64,000 bases of DNA from Eonycteris spelaea (Eukaryota > Chordata > Mammalia > Chiroptera > Pteropodidae). Numbering within the stretch: position 1 is the stretch's first letter; each line of letters opens with the position of its first letter. The stretch covers positions 3,720,001-3,784,000 of the forward strand of contig PUFA01000081.1 in the NCBI GenBank assembly GCA_003508835.1, read 5' to 3'. Of the stretch, positions 36,185-48,137 are shown piece after piece. A model generated the notes under the pieces. The model did no database searches. It was not told where the DNA came from and saw only the letters and a program-made list of their open reading frames with translations. The position numbers and the translations under genes are program-made.

Positions 36185-39100
36185 TATACCTATCAATAAT
36201 TACTCTAAATGGAAATGGACTAAATATGCTCCAATCAAAAGGCATAGGGTGGTAGAATGAAATACAAATATGACTCATCTATTTGCTGCTTACAAGAGAC
36301 TCACTTTAGATCAGAAGACACATACTGAAAGTGAAGGAGTGGAAAAAATTATCTGCGTAAATGGAAACAAAAAGGAAGCTGGGGTAGCAATACTCATACC
36401 AGACAAACTAGACTTCAAAACAAGGAATGCAAAGAGAGAAAGGAGGACATTATATAATTTTAAAGGGGTCAATCCAAGAAGAGGACATAACAATTGTAAA
36501 TATCTATATAGCCAACATAGGAACACCCATGTATGTAAAGAAAAAGTTAATGACAATAAAGGCAGGAATTAATAGTAATAGTATAATAGTTGGGGACTTT
36601 AATATTCCACTTACCTCAGTGGATAGATCATCCAGAAGAAAATAGGGGAAAAAATGGTCTTAAATGCCACATTAGACCAGCTTGACTTGACATTTATAGA
36701 GCATTTCATACAAAAACTGCATATTACACATTTTTCTCAAGTGCACATGGAACATTTTCCAGGACAGATCATATACTAGGCCACAAAACAAACCTCAGTA
36801 AATTAAAGAAGAATGAAATTATATCGAACATATTTTCCATGCACAATGGCATGAAACCAGAAATCAACAGAAAGACAAAGAAATACGTGGAGATTAAAGA
36901 ACATGCTTCTAAATAACCAATGGATCAAAGGAAATCAAACAGGAAATCAAACACTACCTTGAGACACATGAAAATGAAAACACATTACAAATTTATGTGA
37001 TGCAGCAAAGCAGTTACAAAGGAAAGTTTATAGATATACAGGCCTACCTCAAGCAGCAGGAAAATCCCAAATAAACAATTTAAATGTATACTTAAAGTAG
37101 AAAAAGAACAACAAACAAAACCCAAAGTAAGTAGAAGAAAATAATAAAGATCAGCATGGAAATAAACAAAATAGAAAAACAATAGAAAAGATTAGTGAAA
37201 CTAAGGGCTGGTTCTTGGAAGGAAAAAATAAACTTGACAAGCCACTAGCCAGTCTTGTCAAGTTAAAAACACACACACACACATAAATAAATGTAATCTC
37301 TCATTTCTGATTTTAACTGAAACCATAGTAACACAAATGATCACTAAAAAGTATTATGAATAATTATATGCCAACAAATTGGACAATGTGGAAGAAATAG
37401 ATAAACTTCTAGAAACATACAACCTTCTAAGGAAGAAACTGAGAATCTTAACAAACCAATTGCTAGCAATAAAATTGAAGCAATAACCAAAAATCTCCCA
37501 ACAAATAAAAAGCCTAGTACCAGATGGTTTCTCAGGTAAAGTCTACCAAAGCTTTTAAAGAAGAATTAGTATCTATTCTTCTGAACCTATTCCCCCCAAA
37601 TTGAAGAGGAACACTTCTGAACTCATTCTACAAGACCCACATTACTCTATTACCAGAACTAAAGACACTACAAAAATGAAAATTACAGGCCAATATCCTT
37701 GATGAACACACATACCAAAATTCCAACACTAGCAAACTAAATTCAATAGTACATTAAAAGTATTATACACCATAATCAAGTGGGATTTATAACAAGGATG
37801 CAAGGGTGGTTCAACACCTGCAAAATAATTAGCTTGATTCATCACAAAAAACCAAGGATAAAAATCATACCATTATCTCAATAGATGCAGAAAAAGCATT
37901 TGAAAAAATTCAACATTGATTGATGATAAAATTCTCAACAAAGTGGGTCTAGAAAGAACTTACCTCAACTTCATACAGGCTATATATTATAAGCACACAG
38001 CTAACATCATACTCAATGGCAAAAAACTGAAAACTTTCCCTCTAATATCAGAAAAATGACAAAGATGCACACTCATATTACTCTTATTCAATATAGCATT
38101 GGAAATCCTAGCCTCAAGAAAAAAATAAAAGGCATCCAAACTGGAAAGGAATAAGTGAAATAGTCACTATTTGCAGATGACATCATACTACATATAGAAA
38201 GCCCTAATGAATGTATCAAAAATTAGTAATTCAGTAAAGTAGCAGGATATAAAATTAACAAATTGGACACATTTCTATACAACAATAACAATCAGAAGGA
38301 AAAATTAAGAAAATAATCCCATTTACGACTTCATTAAAAAAATAAAATACCTTAGAATAAATTTAAACAATGTGGTAAAAGATCTGTACTCTGAAAACTA
38401 TAAGACCTTGAACACACAAGTAAATGAAAGGATATTCTATGTTCATGGATTGGAAGGTTTAATATTATTAAAATGACTATACTACCCAAAGCAATATATG
38501 GATTCAGTGCAATTACTATAAAAATAACAATTACATTCTTCTCAGAACTAGAAGAAATAATCCTAAAATTTATATGGAATTACAAAAGACCATGAATAGC
38601 CAAAGCAATCTTGAGAAAGAAAACAAAGTTTGAGGTATCACACACCCTGGTTTTAAACTATACTATAAAGCTATAATAGTTAAAACAGCATGGTACTTGC
38701 ACAAAAACAGACATGTATCAATGGGACAGAATAGACCAGAAATATACTCTCACTTACATGATCAATGAATCTATGAAAAAGGAGGTAACAATATACAGTG
38801 GAGTTATGACAGTCTCTTCAACAAATGTTTTTGGGGAAACTGGACTGATGCAAAAAAAATGAAACCTGACCACTGTATTACACCATAAATAGAAGGTCTG
38901 AAACCATAAAACTCCTAAAAGAAAATATAGATAATAAACTATTTGACATCAGTCTGAGCAATATATTCTTGGATACATTCCCTGAAGCAAGAGAAACAAA
39001 AGCAAAAATAAACAAATGGGGCTTTATCAAACTAAAAACTTCTGCACAGTGAAGGAAACTCAACAAAACAAAAAGGCAACCTACTGAGGGAAGAATATAT

Positions 39101-39740
39101 TCACAAATTACACATGTGGATAAGGGGTTGATATCCAAAATATGTAAGAAACAAAAAAATAATCTTGTTGAAAAATGGGCAGAGGAGATGTCTCCAAAGA
39201 GGACATACAAATGGCCAACAGACATATGAAAAGGTGCTCAACATCACTAATCATTAGGAAAATGCAAATTAAAACCACCATGAGATATCACCTCACACCA
39301 GTCAGAATGGTTGTTATTAAAAAGTGAACAAATAACATGTGTTGGCAAGGATGTGGAGAAAAAGGAACCCTTGTACACTTTTGTTGGGACTGCAAATTGA
39401 TGCAGCAATTATGGAAAACAGTATGGAGGTTTCTCAAAAAACTAAAAATATATCATATGGTCCAGAAATTTTTTTCTCTGGGTATTTATGCAAAGAAAAC
39501 TAAAACATTAATCTGATAAAATATATGCACTCTTATGTTTATTGTAGCATTATTTATAATAGTCAAGGTATGGAAGTGACCAAGGTGTTTACTGATTTAA
39601 AAAATGTCGTATATAAATAATTTACAATGGGGTAAAAAAAAAAATGAAATCTTGCCACTTATGACAATATAGATAAACCTAGAGGGTATTATGCTAAATG
39701 AAATAAGTCAGGCAGAGAAAGACAAATACCATATGGTTTC
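36185..39740 (+). pseudogene. L1-C ORF2 (endonuclease-reverse transcriptase) remnant
   Basis: Endonuclease pieces are readable at 36,270-36,645 across two frames, including 'GVAILIPDKLDFKTRNA' and 'SIIVGDFNIPL', the usual L1 endonuclease blocks. The reverse-transcriptase active site is visible near 38,169 as a frame reading LFADDI (the L1 form of the YxDD box). The Cys/His tail lies about 39,230-39,600. Stops and shifts interrupt it throughout. Most complete ORF2 of the three L1s here, but dead. Confidence 0.92.
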
Positions 39741-40001
39741 ACTTATATGTGGAGTCTAAAAAAAAACAAAAATAGATTTATAGAAACAGAGACCAAAGAG
39801 GAGGTTATCAGAAGGAGGAGGTGGAGAGATGAGTGTAAAAGGAGAATATAGTCAATAATATTGTGATAAGTTTGCACAGTGACAAATGGTTAATGTAACT
39901 GGTGAGTGATCACATTGCAAGGTATAAAAACGTCGAATCACTATATTGTATACCTGACTAATATAGCTAATATTGTATACCAACTGGGGGAAAAAAAAAA
40001 C

Positions 40002-40014
40002 AAAAATAAGATTT
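40002..40014. repeat. Probable target-site duplication of L1-C, right copy
   Basis: Pairs with 35,009-35,021 (11 of 13 positions). It follows the L1 poly-A. Confidence 0.65.
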
Positions 40015-41000
40015 GTTTTTTTCTCTATTAAAAGGACAGTTTTCTTGGATTTTGATCTACTTTTGGGTCATCCTCCTGGACAGCAAAGATTTTTTTGTCC
40101 TACCAAAATAATTTACTATGCTTAAGTTGTCATTATCAGGTCTTTGATTATTTAAGAAGACCCAGTGTTTTTAAGATTAAAAGAGCTAAGTTTTATTCAC
40201 TACTGTATAACCTTCTGTATTTGCCTTTTACATCTTCTATTATCACTTGGGTTAAATAGATAATTAAGTATTATTTAACAATGATCTGTGATCCTATTTA
40301 ATCAATGATTCAAACCTTTTGACATTTTTCCAAAATAAAATTCTAAATGCTGTTTCTTTGACCACAAACTAACTTTACCATTTCCTATAGGGTCCCTGAA
40401 AAAATCTCAAAGGACTTGTCTCTCACTTGGTAAGATATTAAAATAATTATGTTTATTTGATATATTAAATTATGTGGAAAGCATTATCAAAAAAAGAAAA
40501 GAAACCGATTCTAAACCTCCTTAGCTTATATTTGTATAGATTCGTGTTATTAATATAAGTGTTCTAGACATTTTATAAAATTCCTAGATATCTAATATGT
40601 CCTGGTATAATATCAGTTATAATTCCAGTTATATTCTTAAAATGTTATATCACAGATATAACTAAGTTTCCTTGTCAATTTCCTTATAAATTCTCATCAG
40701 ATTTTTAATAAGGCATTTTTATTCTTTGTCTTTTATATAGTTATTATTTTACTCTGATGCTTTTGCAAAAGTGAGATTCATGGAAAGGGCACTACCAAGT
40801 ACACTTGACACTGAACGGTACTGAATTCAGAGTAAAATTTTGGATGCATATTTCACAACTGATGAAAGCTCTACCTGACATCTGGTCCTGTTCAAATGAA
40901 AATCCAATTGACTAGGAAGAGAAGTAGCTGATATCAATGTAGACCGCTTCCTCCCAAAATAGTAGATCAAAAACATTTCTTTCCATTCCTCTTTACCCTC
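40015..41000 (+). other. ERV-B internal region, AT-rich, right of L1-C
   Basis: Continues the AT-rich, non-coding texture of 33.5-35.0 kb. No pol motif found. Together the two sides make about 2.4 kb of structureless DNA where pol would be expected. Confidence 0.45.
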
Positions 41001-42110
41001 TGATCATTTTTGTCCTAATCCTTGAAGGTCTTTTTATTTTGTCCACCTTTTGCCTTGCTCTGGCTTGGAAAGATAATGAGCTTGTTTACATATCTCAAGC
41101 CATTGCTAAGGGGTGATCCAACCTCCAAATGATTGTTGATTTGCCATAATACTGGTGACCCTGTAGTTTGCTTACTTCTTCCTGATTTCCAGTGCCTCAG
41201 TTCCTCTGGAACAAACTCAGCTCCCTTTCTTTCATGTTAGATTTCCTAACCCTGGGTGTCTATTTCCCTGTCTCTAGCTAACAACCCAGAGAATCTTGTA
41301 TCTAAGCTGTTTACCCTCACCCCACACCCCCTCCCCAGAAAAAAAAGACACAGGCAAGAGTAACCAGAGTAAAACTGCCTGTGTGGTCTACAGCCCCTTA
41401 AATTTACTGGCCTCTATGCCTGTCACCTTTCCAGCCCCAAGCACCTCGAAAGGGAAGTATCAGGAGGCATTAATGATTTAAAATTAGCTTTCTTTGGTAG
41501 ATCCCCATTCCCCTATTAGGGGTAAGTGAAAATGAAGCTATGATCAGGAAACTCAACTCTTAAAGATATTGGAGAATCTGCTGCTAAAGCAATACCTGCC
41601 CCACAAAAATTCCTTAGACTCTCTGGCCAAAGTTATTCTTGATAATAGGATAGCTCTTGATTATATTTGAGCTGAATAAGGAGGTATTTGTGCTATGGCC
41701 AACACTACTTGCTGTACTTGGATTGACACTCCTGGGGAAGTTGAGGCTCAGCTATATAAGATCACTATTGAATAAATAAGTTGGCTTCAAAAAGTGATTC
41801 CTTCAGTGGGGTCTTTCTTTGACTAAGTTGATTCTGATTGGCTTGGGGACCAACGCTCTGAAGTTCACTTCAGATATTGGGAATTATTCTGCTTCCGGTA
41901 GTCTCCCTGGTACATTGTATTCTCTTAAAAACTTTACATGCATATTCACAGCTGTTAACCACCAAGCAAGTGATCAACCTAAAACCAGAACATCAAAAAA
42001 AGAATGAAGAGGATGACCAACTTAAAGAACGTGAGCCCAGCATCATGACCTGTGAATACCAAATAGGAATTCAGCAAAAAACTGGAAGAACTCTTAGAGT
42101 GGTAGCCTAG
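41001..42110 (+). pseudogene. env: ERV-B env remnant (SU fragment and TM subunit)
   Basis: A retroviral envelope glycoprotein gene broken by stops and shifts. A signal-peptide-like hydrophobic start lies about 41,005-41,060. Most of the receptor-binding SU is missing. The TM part (about 41,590-41,880) shows 'LAKVILDNRIALDY', two in-frame stops, then 'GGICAMANTTCC' with the CX6CC motif of gamma-type envelopes. The membrane anchor and tail continue in another frame at 41,877-42,110 ('GIILLPVVSLVHCILL'). So at least two stops and one frameshift disable it. Related to gammaretrovirus-like class I envelopes; the genus is not fixed. Confidence 0.88.
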
Positions 42111-42164
42111 AAGGAGTTCAGGTGACTTAAATTTTGATCACATGTCTCAGTTAAGTCTGAGTCT

Positions 42165-42181
42165 GATGAAAAGGAAGGAAT
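42165..42181 (+). promoter_or_regulatory. ERV-B polypurine tract
   Basis: Purine-rich run ending two bases before the TGTT of the 3' LTR, the normal position of the plus-strand primer. Confidence 0.75.
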
Positions 42182-42563
42182 TGTTAAAAACCACAGGCCC
42201 CAAATGGAGTCACTTATGTTAAGCCCCATGTCACCAAACTGAGACTTAATTGTAGTTTTAGCTTTCCTAGAAATGGAATCTTAAACCAGTCAATTAGGAA
42301 TCACCTGATCAACACTAGTTAGGTTATCTGCCTGAATGACCCCTGTCATCCACTAAGGAAAGTAACCTTGTAATAACTAACCCACTTTTTTTGCCTAGTA
42401 TAACTTTCTTGTATCTGCTTCCTTCTGCCTATATAAGTCTTTTATTTTGTACAGCTCCTTGGAGCTTCTTTCTATTTGCTAGATTGGATGCTGCCCAATT
42501 CATGAATCATTGAATAAAGCCAACAAAATTTTAAAAATTCACTCAGTTAAATTTTATTTAACA
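42182..42563 (+). repeat. ERV-B 3' LTR
   Basis: Starts TGTTAAAAACCACAGG and ends TTTAACA. Contains a TATA-like 'tatataag' near 42,430 and AATAAA near 42,515. At 382 bases it is longer than the 329-base 5' copy; the extra sequence includes the region around the TATA box, so the 5' LTR has lost part of its promoter. Flanking bases CTAA (5') and GTAA (3') are a possible decayed 4-bp duplication. Confidence 0.88.
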
Positions 42564-44121
42564 GTAAGAATCCATGATAGGAAAATACTGTTCATTGATA
42601 AGGGGCCATTTTAGAGAACGAAGTTAGATGTTGGATATTGTAAGTGTAATGGCAATTTTTAAAGTACAATAATTTAAAAAATAGGCACACGATTGCAAAA
42701 TAAATCATCATTTCTAAATCTTTCTGACTTTGAGAAAAGTAAGAACTATTCATTATGATGGGTAAAAGTAATAAAGAATATCAAATTTTGTTCGGGATTC
42801 TCTACTTTCAAAAATAGGGACAGGAGAGCCAGAAGAGTGAAAGAGCAATTAGAGGGATTGTTTTATAAATTATATAAATTTCTAACCAATATACTGTATA
42901 CTTCAAACTAATAAAATAAAAAAGTAGGGACATATATTTTTAAAGTTTCTATCAAACAATTCACTTTTTAAATTAGAGCTTAAAAACAACTATTTTAAAA
43001 GTGTACTTAATTTCTGAATAATGATATTACACAAAAATATACATACTAGTACAATGAGGAATTTACCTTTCTTGGTAAAGTTAAGGGTTTTAGGTATATT
43101 TCTTACTTGGAGGCAGGCTGTTCAATTTCCATAATTAAAAGAAGTCCAACTTTGAGGTCTATTCATCACAGAAAAATTGATTCATAATTATAAGTGAAAT
43201 TTGTATTAAACTAGTTTTTCCAAAGAATTGACTACTGTTCTAATAGCTTTATTTATGTAAACAATTAAATTATCATTTAATGAGAAAGAAAACTTGTAGC
43301 CAATTAAAGATAAAAGTAATGCACACACTGCATTTTCCAGCAATTAATTGATAATTTGCTTACCATGGGCTATCTAACAATTAACCAGGGAAACGTTTCC
43401 AGGAAATAGGAAGCATTAATGCAAATGCATTTGGATTTATTCTTTTCAAATTCATTTACCACTTTACCTAATCTGGCATAAGCAGAAAACACCCAAGAAA
43501 GATTAATATTCAAAAACACCTCTGAAGCCTTCTGGTTTTTGGGAACCCTAATTATTTTGGTAACATAAATTGCTGAAGCAAAGAATTTCTAAGAACTTTT
43601 CTCAGCCACCACAGACATCTGAGTCAAAAAGAATAAAGATTGCTCTGCATGTAATGGACTGGCAGCTCTCAACATGTGTTTGATCAGTGTGGCCAGATGC
43701 ACTCATGTTCACACACCCACAAGTGACTGGGGCCATGTGTGGTTACAGGTGTCATATCTAAACACCACCTTTACCACCAAGAAAGCATATTGCAAGTCAC
43801 TGTGAGAGATATTATTAACTTTGGCTCCTCTCTATTTCATATTTAAAAAGTTATTTAAAACCTCTTAACTTGACCTTTTAACACTTGTTAATTCAATATT
43901 GAAAGTGACCTAAAGTGGGTCGCTGTGATGTGTTATACCATGACTGAGAATTACTAAAGTAGAACATATATTTACAACTCCTGTGAATGGGACCCATGAT
44001 GTTTACCTTTTCAGGTAAAATGTTGAAGACTTAGCCAACTATTTAAGTGTTCAGTTAGTTAATGTGATGTAACAATTTTGGGGAAAACAACAGTGGTATG
44101 CTATAAATAAAATATCTAGAT
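42564..44121. other. Unique AT-rich DNA, nothing recognised
   Basis: A short block near 42,870-42,920 resembles an L1 3' end but is too brief to call. No gene. Confidence 0.4.
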
Positions 44122-44309
44122 CAGGGTTTCTTAACTTCAACACTATTGATATTTTTGATATTTAGAATAGGATAATTATTATTATTAATTTTTTTGGCAG
44201 TGGGCCCTCTTGTCTATTGTAAGATGTTTAGTGGCATCCCTGGTTTTTACCCACAGATGCCAGTAGCAACCCCCCAGTAGCAAAATCACACCTAGTTGAG
44301 AACTACTGT
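44122..44309 (+). mobile_element. MER5A-type non-autonomous hAT transposon
   Basis: Begins 'cagggtttcttaacttcaac' and ends 'gttgagaactactg', imperfect inverted ends of the Charlie/MER5 kind, with 'gtaagatgtttagtggcatc' and 'agatgccagtagcaacccc' between. Length about 188, close to the usual MER5A size. Near-matching 8-bp flanks TCTAGATC and TCAAGATC (7 of 8) fit hAT duplication, if the first C is shared with the element. Confidence 0.88.
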
Positions 44310-45189
44310 CAAGATCATCAAACAAGTATACACTGCTTATATGCACCTTAGGTGGTTGTATAGGCATTTGGTTATTCAGAGTGATTTTCCCTTAGTGATA
44401 TATTGTGTACTTATATAATCTATTTTGACCTTCAAGTTCTTTTTGGAAAGGAAGGGGAAATCTTCATACAGTTTAAAAGTGAAAGGTAATGGGCTATATT
44501 AAAAATCACCTACAGGGAGGCATGTTTTCTTCTTTTTAGAGGATATCCAAATGAGGTATTTGACGAAGAAGTTTATAGGTTGCTAAAATTTTTTGGTAGA
44601 TTTCTAGAGACAAAATGAACATATTTTTCTGAATGATGTGGTGTTAATCACCAGGAAAATGTTCTTACATACAGGAGATATATCCAGGGCTTTTGAAGTA
44701 CAACAGTCTCAAGTGTTCTAATGGAAAATGAGTCTTGTGTTGACTTACAGTTCATTATGATACTATCATCTGGGCAGATAGTAGAGAGAAATTACATAAG
44801 TTCTATTAAGCTTAACCACTATCCATCTATCTCAACAGAATAGTCACAAAAAATTTAATTTTTCTAAATAACACCATTATCTTTAGTCTGTATGAAATTA
44901 TTACCTCCATCTACAGAAATCCGATGGAGCATTTTAACTGTTTATTCCACTCAAGTTGTCAAAATAAAACAAAGTGAAAATGCCCGTAATTTACAGCTAG
45001 GCCTTAACACATCGCTAGCATGTCATAGATGGAAGCCTAAACACGTGGTAGACAGCTTTCATAAATAAAAGAAAAACAGCTGGCTAGGCTCTGGTAAACT
45101 AATATCTCTGCAGACAAGCCTTCACTGAAAGGAATTCATTAAACATACTTTTTCCCTATCACCTTTCATGCTATTAAGAATTGACAGTA
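44310..45189. other. Unique AT-rich DNA, nothing recognised
   Basis: No gene or named repeat could be supported. Confidence 0.4.
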
Positions 45190-45285
45190 TTGATCTTGTT
45201 TTCCCCTGCACGCTGAAGAGTCTAGCACTGGGCCTGGTATTGAGAAAGAATAGGCAACAAAATGTCAACTGAATAAATGGTTCAA
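45190..45285 (+). repeat. L2 LINE 3' end
   Basis: 'gtctagcactgggcctggta' followed by 'tgtcaactgaataaatgg' matches the L2 3'-terminal layout. Confidence 0.6.
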
Positions 45286-45940
45286 TAATAGCTAATTGTT
45301 TTCGTTAATATGATTTTTACATTATAATCACACAGCAATGTGACTTATATGTAGTAAAACAAGAATGAAGTACATCTGTCATTTTTTAATCTAAAAATTC
45401 AGCAAAATAAATGGACGTTTATCAAAATAAACACCTGGTTTATAGAATTTTATAAGGCATAAAGATGTTCATAAGCACAAACCCAGGTGCGACTAAAACT
45501 AGAGAATGGTTCAATGTTACACTATCTTTTAAAAAATATACTTTAAAGTATCTTTTTTATAAAAACAATTCAAATACTTGTACAACACTTGGAAAATGTA
45601 AAAATAGGTGTTGTTAAGAAATTCTCAATTCTCATTCCATTTCTCAGTTAATATATTGGCTTATTTTACATAGAAATCATTATAATCAGCTCATATAATC
45701 TAAAAATATGACTTTAATATATTACTAAGATTTTTAAATACCTTCTTTGCAAGAATTTAAGATTTTACTCTAATGCATGTACTGAGATTGATACAGTCAT
45801 ACTTATTACTACTTAAGGTATGTCAGTATTTCTCAGTTAAAAAACATGATTGCTATTACCCACATATTTGTGTGTCTTGTACTTGGAATTAATATCTAAG
45901 GCTGTATCTATTTTTAAGCATCTTGTTATATCTTATCAAT
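45286..45940. other. Unique AT-rich DNA, nothing recognised
   Basis: No gene or named repeat could be supported. Confidence 0.4.
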
Positions 45941-46330
45941 TGTTATGGGTTAATTTGTACCCCCCCCCCAAATTCATGTTGAAGTCCTAACTCCCAAAAT
46001 GTGACCTTATTTAGTAATATAGTCATTGTAGATGTAGGAAGATGATATCGTACCTGAGTAAGGTGGGTCCCCATGCCAGTACGACAGGTATCCTTTTTGA
46101 AAGGGGAGAATGACACAGACATGCTAGAGGAGAGAAGATATAAAGAGGCAGAAGAACACAGCCACTGACAAGCCCAAGAGAGGCCTCGAATAGATCCTTT
46201 CCATCCAGCCTAAGGAACCAGTCCTCTAACACCTTGATTTTTTGAACTTGCAGCTTCCAGAACTGTGAAGATTTTTGTTGTTAATCCTTTCAATTTGTGG
46301 TACTTTTACAGCCCCCTAGTAAACCTCAAC
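45941..46330 (+). repeat. MLT1-type MaLR solo LTR
   Basis: Starts TGTTATGGGTTAATTTGTAC with a C-run, then 'catgttgaagtcctaactcc', 'tgtgaccttatttagtaata', 'caccttgattttttgaactt', 'cagcttccagaactgtgaag' and 'tttgtggtacttt', the MLT1 LTR order. No internal MaLR sequence on either side. Confidence 0.88.
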
Positions 46331-46534
46331 CAACACTGCAGAAAATTTCTCCCTACTCAACAGTCCTTGTCTGTAGTCCTACCACATCTTCACTAACACT
46401 GAAAATAGTTTGTCAAGAATTGTTAGTCTTTTATTATTTCCAGGTCACTGTATATTTACCTGTTTCCTTATTTCCAGCCCACAGTCTTTATAGAGGATAA
46501 TTTCTTAACTTACTATTCCAAGGGTCTTGAAATA
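46331..46534. other. Unique DNA, nothing recognised
   Basis: Short stretch between two repeats; no gene. Confidence 0.4.
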
Positions 46535-46680
46535 ATTAAAAGTAATAACAATAGCTAATATTGAATATTTTCTATGTTCAGGCATTAAGCTAAATTAAAC
46601 TCTATGTTAATTATCTCCTTTATTGCCATATTAATGGACTCATGGAAATAAAGTGTCATTTTCATCCTCTTTTGTTTTGG
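46535..46680 (-). repeat. MIR SINE, reverse orientation
   Basis: 'aatagctaatattgaatatt', 'ctatgttcaggcattaagct' and 'atgttaattatctccttta' follow the reverse complement of the MIR 3' half. Confidence 0.8.
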
Positions 46681-47744
46681 TTTGTCATGTAGGTGTCTTG
46701 TGCATTTTTAGACATCTGATATGTATCGATAGCTTTGCTATTCTGGCATAAGATTTTAAAAATTATTGTAGCTTGAAGTGGAGGTATAGCAGACTGAACT
46801 CTAACTACAGTGGTCCTTGGAAAAGCAGATTAGAATTGGCATTGGGGTGGCATTTATTCCAGAAATTGTAATTTTCCCTGAATTAAATTCAGTGGGAATT
46901 TCACTAGGATTTTCACAGTATTTCAATTTATTGTACGACACCTCCCATCACCTTCTCCCCCAGGAGAACATCTGTCAAAAAAGACCTTTCAGATGGTCAG
47001 AAAGCCAAATGGGATGCAAACACTAAGTGAATAATAACAAGTGGCAAGGATAATTACACTGAAATCTGAGGACAGAGCAAGAAACAGCTTTGGGGTTTCG
47101 GGGAGCAGAGACTGGTTGGTGAAGGCCAGGGTAGCAAAGAGCGAGGTGTTGAAGAGGTGACTGGGTAGTGAGTGCAATAAATGAACCCAGATTGGGCAGG
47201 TGAGGACAGACCTGAGGGACAGACTGACAGAACAAGGTCTGGGAACCAGGGGAGTGGAGAAGAGTGTGGCAAGGTAAGTGGGCTGCTGTCAAGTGCAGAA
47301 AGGGAAGTTAATGAGAGGAGAATTGGCTGACAGCAGCTCTGAATTTTTGTCATTTAGGTAGCAGCTGCTGGCTAATGCAGAGCTTGTCTGGGGGAGACAG
47401 CTGTCAAAGCTTGGTGTTCGCAAACCTCCTGCATAAGCACTATGCAAACACAGCCAGGGTGGAGTTTGACAGAACACAGTATTTTTTTTTCTTTTTTGCG
47501 CATAATACTCTATTTCTTACTATCAAAGAAGTAACTTGATATTAGTCTTTGAATTCTAGAAGGGACCACCTAGGGAATGTGTGATGGGAAAGCTGGAAGA
47601 GGCCTAAAGAACTGTTGTTTTAAACAGAGAGAAGCTGTGAAGAGGTGGAGGCATGTACTCATTAATTCACGCCAATACCCTCTCCAACAAAAGCATATGC
47701 CTCAGTTCAGCTAATGCTCTTTAAGATTCTGCACTCGATTCCTA
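46681..47744. other. Mostly unique DNA with a purine-rich, less AT-rich patch
   Basis: 47,040-47,340 is purine-rich on the plus strand and less AT-rich than its surroundings. Three overlapping minus-strand frames (47,023-47,353) give Ser/Pro/Leu-rich peptides that I do not recognise. A donor-like 'aggtaagt' occurs near 47,275 on the plus strand. No exon can be supported. Confidence 0.35.
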
Positions 47745-48137
47745 TACAGGGGGATTTTCCAAGCAATTCTCCAACACCAGCTGGGTATCCTACAATTCAA
47801 CTCAATTCTGACACTATCTACCTGGATACAACATCAGATTCCACAGGTTAAGGACTCGGTCCCACGAGACTGCCCCTACCCGCCTCAGATACCAGCTGCC
47901 AAGTGCAGGTTATCATCTGTGCTTCTGACCAACTGGCTTTGAATCAGAGGTTCCCAGGACCCCCACCTTCATATAACTTCCTTAATTCCAAATGTATAAA
48001 AGGAACTGCAAAACTGTCATTCTCTGAAGCTTTTCCTCAGTCCATTGAGACCTTGCTTCCAGCCCTGTCCTCTGTTTGGCTCAAATAAACTCTAATAAAC
48101 TAAAAAATTTTCTATAGGTTCGCATGTTTTTATGTCA
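47745..48137 (+). repeat. Solo LTR-like element
   Basis: U5/R-like end with TATA-like 'tgtataaaagg' (about 47,994), two AATAAA sites (about 48,084 and 48,095) and an end near 'tttttatgtca'. Its last 170 bases match those of the LTR inserted in L1-D at 58.57-58.73 kb ('cttaattccaaatgtat', 'actgcaaaact', 'accttgcttcc', 'tttggctcaaa'). Left border uncertain; family not named. Confidence 0.7.

Larger units (their letters stand above)
35022..40001 (+). mobile_element. L1-C: L1 inserted in ERV-B, ORF1 mostly lost
   Basis: Starts with an L1 5' UTR ('gggaggtggtataggtagac') and ends with the 3' UTR 'gtgataagtttgcacagtg', 'ctatattgtatacc' and an A-run. The layout is 5' UTR (to about 35,615), the 3' part of ORF1 and spacer (to about 36,180), ORF2 (to about 39,740), and 3' UTR. 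The ORF1 N-terminal coiled-coil region is absent, so the 5' UTR joins directly to the ORF1 3' part. It has ERV sequence on both sides and a near-matching 13-bp duplication, so it inserted after the provirus. Confidence 0.93.

Noticed and set aside
42860..42925. Possible L1 3' terminus
   Set aside because: Only about 30 bases resemble the L1 end; too short to support.
47023..47353. Minus-strand frames of 62-99 codons as coding exons
   Set aside because: Three frames overlap in the same purine-rich block with no recognisable domain; kept only as a low-interest composition anomaly.
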